From Alphaproteobacteria bacterium (GTDB lineage: Bacteria > Pseudomonadota > Alphaproteobacteria > Micropepsales > Micropepsaceae), in the NCBI GenBank assembly GCA_023259375.1, contig JAHFQC010000015.1:1-62857 (forward strand): 62,857 nt of DNA, in the 5' to 3' direction. The notes beneath the pieces were generated by a model. It had not been told where the DNA came from. It saw only the letters and a program-made list of their open reading frames with translations, and did not search any database. How positions within the stretch are numbered: position 1 is the stretch's first letter; each line of letters opens with the position of its first letter. This document shows positions 54,623-62,857 of this stretch, one piece after another. The translations under genes were made by a program, and so were the position numbers.

Positions 54623-57085
54623 TCATTCATACCGTAGTGCATCGACCGGATTGGCTCGCGCCACCCGCAAGGCATGACCGGCCACGGTCGCCCAGGCGAT
54701 GATCAGAGCGATCGCGCCCGGGATCACGAAGAACGCCGGATTGAGATCGATGCGATAGGCAAAGCTGTCGAGCCAGTGGCGCAGGTAATACCACGCCGCC
54801 GGCCAGGCGATCAGGTTGGCGGCCAGCACCGGGATCGAGAACTGCCACAGCAGGAGTCTCACGATCTCGCGCTTGCTGGCGCCAAACACCTTGCGGATGC
54901 CGATCTCCTTGGTGCGGCGCCCGACCGTGAAGGCGGCGAGACCGAACAGCCCGAGGCAGGCAATGATGATCGCAACACCGACAAACAAGCCCATCAGTGC
55001 GCCCTGCCGTTCGTCATCGGCATAGAGCTGGTTCATGCTCGCGTCGACAAACCAGCGCACCGGCGGCTTGTCGGGAATGAACCGCTGCCAGACCCGGTCG
55101 ATGCCCGCGAGGGTTTCGGGAATCATGCCCGCCTTCAGCCGGATGGAAACATTCCGGGCTAGCGTGGGGTTGTCGTAATAGACGGTCGGCGCAACCTGTA
55201 CCGCTTGGGCTCCGGAGAACAAAAGATTGTGGACCACGCCGACAATGGTCATCCGACCGCCGATCATGTCGACGGTTTTGCCTACGGCTCTCTCGGGCGT
55301 GAAGCCGAAGGCGCGCGCGGCGGCTTCGTCGATCACGACATTGCGGCCGCCTTCCGGACCGTGACCTTGGTGAATATCGGTGCCGTGGTCGTGCGACAAA
55401 AAACGCCCCGCCACCAGCCGGGCACCAAAGACGGCCGCGAATTCCGGCGAGATCGAATACGTGAGAACTGCGACCTGGCCACCGCTGCCAGGCAGACGGA
55501 CGATATTCATCGGCGAATTGCCGCTGGCCGGAACCATATCGGACATTGCCGCCGCGCTGGCGCCCGGCAAAGCCGCCAAAGCCCGTGTCATGTTCTCCGC
55601 CACAGGCGCTTCGATACCGGCGCCATCAATATTCAACACCACGATGTTGTCGCGATCGAAGCCGAGATCGAGCAAACCAGCGAAGCGGATTTGTGCGAAG
55701 ATCACGAGGGCAGCGATCCCCAATCCGATCGAGATCGCAAACTGAAACACCACCAGAGCCGTGCGCATCAGTCCGGTGCCGCGCGGCATGGCGGCGGCCG
55801 AATGCAACGCCTCAACGGGACGGAAACCCGACAACACCAGCGCGGGGTAAAGTCCTCCCAGCAGCCCGGTGATAACCGTCACAGCGATTACGGCGAGGGT
55901 GAATGGCCAATCGGTGATGACATTGAACGAAAGCGGATGACCGAGGAAGCCGCTGCAGGCCGGCAGCAGTATTTCGGTCGCCGCCAGCGCAAAAATCAGC
56001 GCCACCAATGCCATTAGCACCGCCTCGACCAGGAACTGCACCGTCAACTGCCGTTTGCTGGCGCCGACGACTTTGCGCAACGCCACTTCACGCGCCCGCA
56101 AGGTGGCATGTGCCGTCGCCAGATTGGTGAAATTGATGCCCGCGATCGCCAGGAGCAGCAACGCGATGGCGGCAAAGCCATAGACCAGGACCCGGTTGCC
56201 AGCCGGCTTAAGACCGCTGCCGTGGGCGAACTTGGTCAGGTGCACGTCGTTCAACGGCACCAGTTCGGCGGAAATCAGGTCGCTGGCCGAGCCGTGCATG
56301 ACCGAAGCGATGACGGAGAGGAACGCCGCCGAGAGATGGCGCTTAAAGACGCCTGGAACCGCAGCCACCACCGAGGCCGGATCGGTTCCCGGCGCCAAGC
56401 GGATGTAGGAGGAGACATCCATCGTCGTCCACAAATTGGAGCTGTCGTCTCCCGCCGCCCCGCTTTGGAAGCTGGTGCGCAGCGGCGGGAAAAGAATGAA
56501 CACATCGCCGTTGAACTGCGTGTTGTAGGGCAAGTCGCGCAAAATGCCGGTAACGACACGCGGGATCGCGTTGTCGAAGATCAGCGTGCGGCCTATTGCC
56601 TGGTCGGTGCCGAAGTAGCGCAGCGCCATGCGCTGCGTCAGCACCACACCATCCGGCTGCGCCAGCGCCCTGGCCGGATCTCCGGCCACGAACGGCAGCC
56701 GGATCATCGTGAAGAAGTTGGCGTCGACGTTATTGACCACTTCGGAAAATTGATGATCGCCGACCCGGATCGCGGTGACGCCTTTGGTCCGGATTCGCGC
56801 CTGCTCCTGCACCCCCGGTACCTCTGCGACCAGCGTCGGCCCCAGCGGCGCCGACGCCGCGCCGGCATCGCGCACCGGCTGACCGGGAATGTGGGTCTGG
56901 AGACTGATGCGGTAGATGCGTTCGCTCGACGGCAGCCAACTATCGAACGACAGCTCCTGACGCACATAGAGGCCGATCAGGATGGCGGCGGTGAGCCCGA
57001 TCGCCAGCCCGGCGATATTGATGAAGCTGAACAGCTTGTGGCGGGCGGCATTGCGCACGCCGACGGAGAGGTAATGGCCGATCAT
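54623..57085 (-). CDS. ABC transporter permease, MacB/FtsX type
   Basis: An 820-aa permease with duplicated FtsX domains: an N-terminal transmembrane helix (FSFINIAGLAIGLTAAILIGL), a large periplasmic MacB-core domain, a first block of three helices (about 280-430), a second periplasmic domain and a last block of three (FVGVAIIIACLGLFGLAAF onwards) with the RTKEIGIRKVFGASKREIV coupling motif. Such fused permeases export peptides, lipids or drugs by mechanotransmission. It is last in the operon HlyD-ATPase-permease. Confidence 0.92.
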   Translation of the reverse strand: MIGHYLSVGVRNAARHKLFSFINIAGLAIGLTAAILIGLYVRQELSFDSWLPSSERIYRISLQTHIPGQPVRDAGAASAPLGPTLVAEVPGVQEQARIRTKGVTAIRVGDHQFSEVVNNVDANFFTMIRLPFVAGDPARALAQPDGVVLTQRMALRYFGTDQAIGRTLIFDNAIPRVVTGILRDLPYNTQFNGDVFILFPPLRTSFQSGAAGDDSSNLWTTMDVSSYIRLAPGTDPASVVAAVPGVFKRHLSAAFLSVIASVMHGSASDLISAELVPLNDVHLTKFAHGSGLKPAGNRVLVYGFAAIALLLLAIAGINFTNLATAHATLRAREVALRKVVGASKRQLTVQFLVEAVLMALVALIFALAATEILLPACSGFLGHPLSFNVITDWPFTLAVIAVTVITGLLGGLYPALVLSGFRPVEALHSAAAMPRGTGLMRTALVVFQFAISIGLGIAALVIFAQIRFAGLLDLGFDRDNIVVLNIDGAGIEAPVAENMTRALAALPGASAAAMSDMVPASGNSPMNIVRLPGSGGQVAVLTYSISPEFAAVFGARLVAGRFLSHDHGTDIHQGHGPEGGRNVVIDEAAARAFGFTPERAVGKTVDMIGGRMTIVGVVHNLLFSGAQAVQVAPTVYYDNPTLARNVSIRLKAGMIPETLAGIDRVWQRFIPDKPPVRWFVDASMNQLYADDERQGALMGLFVGVAIIIACLGLFGLAAFTVGRRTKEIGIRKVFGASKREIVRLLLWQFSIPVLAANLIAWPAAWYYLRHWLDSFAYRIDLNPAFFVIPGAIALIIAWATVAGHALRVARANPVDALRYE

Positions 57086-57095
57086 CGCTTTGTCC

Positions 57096-57809
57096 TCACA
57101 AGCTGCGCTTGATGTTTTCGCTGACGACGGCGCCGTCGAGCAGCGCCACGATGCGATGGGCGTATTGGGCGTGCGCGTCGGAGTGGGTGACCATCACGAT
57201 CGTGGTACCGTCCTGGTTCAGTTCGGTGAGGAGCTGCATCACTTCCTCGCCGTTGGCGGAATCGAGATTGCCGGTCGGCTCGTCGGCAAGGATCAGCTTG
57301 GGCTGCGCCAGCACGGCGCGGGCGATGGCAACACGCTGCTGCTGGCCGCCGGAAAGCTGCTGCGGCATGTGGCCGGCGCGGTGCGCAATGCCCATGCGCT
57401 TCAGCACCTCTTTGACGCGCCGCTTGCGCTCGGAGGCGGAAATGTCGGCGTGATAGAGCAGCGCCAGTTCGACGTTTTCGAAAACGGTCAGTTCGCTGAT
57501 GAGATTGAAGCTCTGGAACACGAACCCGATGGCCGCCTTGCGCAGATCGGAAACCTGCGCTTCGCGCCAGCCGGAGATGTTCTTGCCGTCGAACCAGTAT
57601 TCGCCGCTCGAGGGCTGGTCGAGCATGCCGATGACATTGAGCAGGGTGGACTTGCCGCAGCCCGACGGCCCCATGATGGCGACGAATTCGCCCGTCTTGA
57701 CCTCGACGTCGATAGCCCTGAGTGCCGTGGTTTCGATTTCCGAGGTCCGGTAGACCTTGTTGATGTGTTTGAGCGAGATCATGGCCTTTGCTTCATTGAC
57801 GTTGTTCAT
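57096..57809 (-). CDS. ABC transporter ATPase, LolD/MacB type
   Basis: A 237-aa ATPase with Walker A GPSGCGKST, Q-loop, signature LSGGQQQRVAIARA, Walker B LILADEPTGNLD and the H-loop His in VMVTHS. It is of the class that drives FtsX-like permeases. Its start overlaps the adaptor stop by 4 bp and the permease begins 10 bp after it. A start at the ninth codon (MISLKHINKV) is possible. Confidence 0.95.
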   Translation of the reverse strand: MNNVNEAKAMISLKHINKVYRTSEIETTALRAIDVEVKTGEFVAIMGPSGCGKSTLLNVIGMLDQPSSGEYWFDGKNISGWREAQVSDLRKAAIGFVFQSFNLISELTVFENVELALLYHADISASERKRRVKEVLKRMGIAHRAGHMPQQLSGGQQQRVAIARAVLAQPKLILADEPTGNLDSANGEEVMQLLTELNQDGTTIVMVTHSDAHAQYAHRIVALLDGAVVSENIKRSL

Positions 57810-59092
57810 TTGGATTCAAGCTCCACGCGATCGATGTTCTGATAGGCCGAGTAACTCGAGACGATCACGCGATCGCCGGGTTTCAATCCTTCGAGCACTT
57901 CGACAAATTCGGGGTTGCGGCGGCCGAGTTTCACGGCGCGGCGTTTTGCGGTTTTTCCGTCGAGCAGGAATACCCAGGTCCCGCCGCCATCCTGATAGAA
58001 CGGGCCGGACGGCAACAGCAGCGCCTTGGTGGTGCCGCCGAGCTGCAGCTTGATCTCGACCGCTTGACCGTTGTGCACGCCGGCCGGCACGGCGCCGGTG
58101 AATGCGAGGTCCACCTTGAACGTGCCGTTGCTCACCTGGGTGTACACCTTGGCAACCGTCGCCTTGTAATCCCGGCCATTGATCGAGGAAATAGCCTGCT
58201 GACCGGTGCGGACGCGGCCGAGATAGAATTCGTCGACCTGCGCCGTCAGCTTGAAGCGATCGAGCGAGTCCACCTGCCCGAGGACGGCGCCTTGCGGCTT
58301 CGATTGGCCCGCCAGGGCGTCGAGGGCGGTCAACTGGCCGTCCATCGGCGCCCGGATCGTCAAGGCCTCGATGCTTTGCCGCGCCGCTTCGAGATTGGTG
58401 TTGAGGCGCACCAAGGTCGTCTTCAGTTGGGCCAACTGCTCGCGCCGGATGCCTTCCATTTTGCCATGGGAGACCTGGATGGCGCTTTGGACCTTGAGCA
58501 CGTAAGCGAGCTTGCTCTTGTCCTTCTCGTAAGTAGCGGAGGCAAGGGCTTTGGCTTCGAACAGCCGCTTGTCGCGGGCGATGTCGGCCGTCAAGGATTC
58601 GACATCGTGATCGATCTCGAACAATGATTTCTGGTGATCGAGCCGGGTCTGCTCGAGCTGAAGCCGAGTGTTTTCGACTTCGCTCATCTGGCGCGCCGTA
58701 TCGGCCTCGCGCGCGGCGACTTCGAGCTGCAGCGTCGGATTGGCCAGCACGATGAGCGGCTGGTCTTTCTTCACGATCGCCCCGTCTTCGACCAGGATCT
58801 GCTTGACCGTGCCGCCTTGGTCGGTGGTGAGGTAATTGGTGACGAACGGCGCCACCGTGCCGCGCACAGCGGCAAAGTCCTCGAAGGCGCCGCTGGCGAC
58901 CGTCCCAATTGACACTTGGTCCATGGGGACGCGATAGACGCGCCCGCCGCCGGCGATCATCAACCAAGTGCCGGCGAGAAGGGCGACCGCCGCCGCCGCG
59001 CCATAAGGCCAATAGCGCCGCCATGGCGGCGCCTTGGCAATCACGCGATCCATGGCCGGAACGGCCGGATCGTCGTCTGAGAAGTTGCGCAT
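57806..59092 (-). CDS. HlyD-family periplasmic adaptor
   Basis: A 428-aa adaptor: N-terminal transmembrane helix (YGAAAAVALLAGTWLMIAGG), a lipoyl half-motif (ILVEDGAIVKKDQPLIVLANP), a long coiled coil of about 130 residues, the second lipoyl half (IRAPMDGQLTALDALAGQSK) and beta-barrel domains. It links the ABC permease to an outer-membrane channel. The frame also opens at ATG 59113 with GAGG upstream. But the sigma-54 promoter at 59127-59141 would start transcription at about 59116, which leaves no room for that ribosome site, so ATG 59092 is preferred. Confidence 0.9.
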   Translation of the reverse strand: MRNFSDDDPAVPAMDRVIAKAPPWRRYWPYGAAAAVALLAGTWLMIAGGGRVYRVPMDQVSIGTVASGAFEDFAAVRGTVAPFVTNYLTTDQGGTVKQILVEDGAIVKKDQPLIVLANPTLQLEVAAREADTARQMSEVENTRLQLEQTRLDHQKSLFEIDHDVESLTADIARDKRLFEAKALASATYEKDKSKLAYVLKVQSAIQVSHGKMEGIRREQLAQLKTTLVRLNTNLEAARQSIEALTIRAPMDGQLTALDALAGQSKPQGAVLGQVDSLDRFKLTAQVDEFYLGRVRTGQQAISSINGRDYKATVAKVYTQVSNGTFKVDLAFTGAVPAGVHNGQAVEIKLQLGGTTKALLLPSGPFYQDGGGTWVFLLDGKTAKRRAVKLGRRNPEFVEVLEGLKPGDRVIVSSYSAYQNIDRVELESK

Positions 59093-59126
59093 CGAAGAAT
59101 CATCCCTGTCCATGACCGTCCTCAGG

Positions 59127-59141
59127 GCAAGCCATGTGCCA
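59127..59141 (-). promoter_or_regulatory. Sigma-54 promoter for the ABC export operon
   Basis: On the minus strand TGGCAC-ATGGC-TTGC, an exact -24/-12 consensus (-24 at 59136-59141, -12 at 59127-59130). It points at the adaptor gene. The divergent neighbour is a sigma-54 activator, so autonomous control of this transporter is likely. Confidence 0.85.
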
Positions 59142-59151
59142 GACCGACTCT

Positions 59152-59177
59152 GTTGAATATCAATGAGTTAGTTCAAC
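59152..59177. promoter_or_regulatory. Possible enhancer site of the response regulator
   Basis: Inverted repeat GTTGAA (59152-59157) and TTCAAC (59172-59177) upstream of the -24 element, in the place of an NtrC-type upstream activating site. Arms are short. Confidence 0.35.
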
Positions 59178-59231
59178 TCCTCTTCCCCTCGGCTGCGCGA
59201 TACCGTACAGTAAAGCGGGCAGTGTCCGGAA

Positions 59232-60603
<1,372 letters not shown>

Positions 60604-60614
<11 letters not shown>

Positions 60615-61953
60615 CCGTTTCCAGGTCGAAATTGGCGTGCGCACCGCGCTACTGGCGCTGACCTTGTTGGCGTTTGCCTGGATTGTCCTCGCCACGTCCT
60701 GGATCGTCACCGGCGCGCTGGTGCTTGCCTTGGCGATTGCGGAGGCCGTGATGCTCGCCCGGCATGCCGCGCGCGCCAGCCGCGAAACCGCGCGCTTTCT
60801 CGATGCCCTGACCTTCGAAGATGTCACCCAGAGCTTCTCCGGCCTTACGCAAGATGGCCCGTCGCAGGACCTCGGCAAGGCGATGGCGCGCGTCATGGCG
60901 ATGCTGCGGGCCAGCCGCAGCGAACGCGAGGAGCAACGGCGCTTTCTGCAGACACTGCTCGATCACATGCCGGTTGCGCTTATCGCCATCGCGCCGGACG
61001 GGGCGGTGGAGCAGCTCAATCCCGCCGCTCGCCGGCTGTTCGAAACGCCGGTCAGAACGGTGCGCGATTTCCAGGTTTTCGGCGAAGCCTTTGCCGCCGG
61101 GATCGCCAGCCTGAAACCGGGCGAAAGTGCGCTGGTCCCGATCGAACGCGGCTCGGGTCCGCTGCACCTCAAGATCGCCGCCACCGAATTCGTGACGAAT
61201 GGCAGCAAACGCCGCCTGTTGTCGCTGCAGAATATTGCCAACGAACTCAGCGCCCAGGAACTCGCTGCCTGGCAGACGGTGATCCGCACTATGGCGCACG
61301 AAGTGATGAACTCGCTGACGCCGATGACCTCGCTGGCGGCAACTGCCCGCGATCTGGTTGCGGAAGCCGCCCACGATCTGCCGGCCGATACGCCGAGCCG
61401 CGAACGCCTGGACGAGGCCGCCCTGGCGCTGGCCACTGTCGCCAAGCGCAGCGAAGGACTGCTGCAATTCGTCCAAAGCCATCGCCGCTTGACCCACCGC
61501 CTCACCGCCCGTCCGGAACGGCTTTCCGTTCGCCGCGTTTTCGTCCGCCTGCACAGCCTGATCGCACCGGAGCTGGAGACCAACGGCATAGCCTTCACAG
61601 CGCCGGTCGAGCCGGAAACGCTCGAAGTCACAGCCGACGCGGTTCTGCTCGATCAGGCTCTAATCAACTTATTGCGCAATGCCCTGGATGCCGTGCGCGG
61701 CCGGCCCGATGCGAAGATCCTGTTGTCGGCGCAACGAACGCTGGGCGGACAAGTTCAGATCACCGTCGCCGACAACGGACCGGGGATCGCCCCCGAGCAG
61801 CGCGAGAACATCTTCGCACCGTTCTACACCACCAAGCGCGAAGGCACCGGTGTCGGCCTGACGCTGGTCCGCCAGATCGCCGCGGTGCACGAAGCCTCCG
61901 TCGTGTTGTCGGATACGCCCGGCGGCGGCGCCACTTTCACGGTGACGTTCTGA
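60604..61953 (+). CDS. NtrY-like sensor histidine kinase
   Basis: A 449-aa kinase: two N-terminal transmembrane helices (about 13-50), a HAMP/linker helix, a PAS domain (about 115-210), the H-box TMAHEVMNSLTPM with H232, N-box NLLRNALDAV, G1 DNGPGIAPEQ, F-box FAPFYTTK and G2 GTGVGLTL. The two helices are close together with almost no periplasmic loop, so it probably senses a membrane or cytoplasmic signal. It pairs with the overlapping response regulator. Confidence 0.94.
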
Positions 61954-61967
61954 AGTGAGCTGTCGGC

Positions 61968-62615
61968 TCAGGTGCGGACGAGTTGCCGGACTTCGCGCGC
62001 CACTTCGTCGTTGCCGTAGACAGCCAGGAACGTGATCATCACCCGGTAGGCGTCTTTTTCAATCATCGCGGGCGTGGCGGTCTCGATCACGTTCCACAAG
62101 CGCATGCGCTCCAACTGGCCGAAGCAAAGATCAAGCAGGAATTCCGCCGCCTGCCGGCAATCGCAGCGGCATAGCCAGCCTTTTTCTATCGCCAGTTCCA
62201 TATACGGCGCGAGCCGATCGACACCGCGCTTGAGACCGTATTCGGCGAGGACCTCACCGAGCTGCGGAATCCTTTTCGATTCCGCGATGATCATGCGTTC
62301 GAACTCGATCAGATCGTCGGCCAGGGTCATGGTGAGCAAGCGCTGCGCAAACAGCGCCACTGCCGTGCGCGGATCACTGACCGGCGCGGCAAAGTCATAA
62401 AGCCGGTCGAACAGCCGCGTGCTTTCCTCATCGACGACCGCGATGAGAAGGTCCTGCTTGGAGGGGAACAGACTGTAAAGCGTGCGCTTCGAACCGCCGA
62501 CCTCTTCCGAAATCTTCGACATCGAGGTGGCGGCATAGCCGTCGCGAACAAAGGCCTCGCGGGCCACGGCAACGATCTGGTCCCGCCGTTCGTCGCGTTT
62601 TACGCGCTCAGTCAT
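61968..62615 (-). CDS. TetR-family regulator
   Basis: A 215-aa repressor with a full-length HTH (DQIVAVAREAFVRDGYAATSM, then VGGSKRTLYSLFPSKQDLL) and a helical C-terminal ligand domain. ATG 62615 has a purine-rich AAGG directly in front and is preferred to an upstream TTG. It converges on the kinase gene (14 bp gap) and reads away from palindromic sites at 62782-62857, placing it as the likely repressor of a divergent operon beyond the window, probably of efflux type. Confidence 0.9.
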   Translation of the reverse strand: MTERVKRDERRDQIVAVAREAFVRDGYAATSMSKISEEVGGSKRTLYSLFPSKQDLLIAVVDEESTRLFDRLYDFAAPVSDPRTAVALFAQRLLTMTLADDLIEFERMIIAESKRIPQLGEVLAEYGLKRGVDRLAPYMELAIEKGWLCRCDCRQAAEFLLDLCFGQLERMRLWNVIETATPAMIEKDAYRVMITFLAVYGNDEVAREVRQLVRT

Positions 62616-62781
62616 CCTTACACCTGTCAAATCCGATCTGCTCAGGCCTGTACCCTAACGCATTCGCCCGACGCCTGAACGAGCCGGGCAGAGGCGAGGG
62701 TACCTGTCCGGCTTACCGCTAATGGTACGGCGCGGCTAATCAAATTCCCTCGCACAACGCCTGATTAACTATTGGCTTGAA

Positions 62782-62857
62782 ACGGTACAGTACCGTACCT
62801 TTTTCTATTGACTTCAAGTGCTGCTTAGGCCAATTTCTGATTGGTACGGTACAGTAC
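62782..62857 (+). promoter_or_regulatory. TetR-type operators around a rightward promoter
   Basis: A perfect palindrome ACGGTAC-A-GTACCGT (62782-62796) and a second, cut off by the window, containing ACGGTACAGTAC (62846-62857), 64 bp apart. Between them is TTGACT (62808-62813) with a weak -10 at 62831-62836. The operators probably bind the adjacent TetR protein and control a rightward operon. Confidence 0.65.

Overview
The window comes from an alphaproteobacterial chromosome. The evidence is an alphaproteobacterial-type 16S 5' end, a very large NdvB-type cyclic beta-1,2-glucan synthase, a Ti/IncQ-type relaxase and NtrC/NtrY-like signalling genes. The genus cannot be fixed from this sequence; a Rhizobiales- or Rhizomicrobium-like lineage is a guess.

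Layout. (1) 1-3.6 kb is core chromosome: the 5' part of a 16S gene on the minus strand with its promoter, a DUF885 metallopeptidase and a CBS-domain protein. (2) 3.75-21.8 kb is island I, integrated at a tRNA-Ser(GCT). It has a P4-type integrase, two giant STAND-like NTPases with N-terminal nuclease-like domains (1683 and 1460 aa), and between them a mobilisation module (TraA relaxase, oriT, TraC/TraD-like proteins, a DUF6118-like membrane protein). That module is bracketed by inverted copies of a 121-bp palindrome and of an AlpA-type regulator. A ParDE toxin-antitoxin pair sits at the right end. No type IV secretion genes are seen, so it looks like an integrative mobilisable element carrying defence genes. 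(3) 21.8-41.1 kb is island II, a tandem element with a degraded attachment site and a scrambled integrase relic. Its cargo is one 17.5-kb minus-strand operon of 12 tightly packed genes: zinc-ribbon/beta-propeller-like protein, vWA protein, 4-TM protein, tubulin/FtsZ-like GTPase, two different Hsp70-like ATPases, a trypsin-like protease lipoprotein, a degenerate SNase-like protein and several membrane or lipoproteins. I cannot match this set to any named system; it is the best candidate here for an undescribed system. (4) 41.1-54.15 kb looks chromosomal: TPR protein, broken cupin, a cluster of very small genes, a cold-shock protein and ndvB. It is nevertheless bounded by island-end relics on both sides (an att-like left end near 41.07 kb, a parD relic at 54.2 kb), so it may be an old third element. 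(5) 54.3-62.9 kb is chromosome: a truncated tetR, a three-gene MacB-like ABC export operon behind a textbook sigma-54 promoter, a divergent sigma-54 response regulator/histidine kinase pair, and a TetR regulator whose palindromic operators lie at the window edge, probably controlling an operon beyond it.

How the parts fit: both tRNA-Ser islands appear to share att and right-end sequences (including parDE), so they could have accumulated in tandem through one integration specificity. Island I pairs candidate anti-phage NTPases with mobilisation. Island II carries an envelope-spanning ATP/GTP-driven assembly whose function is unknown.
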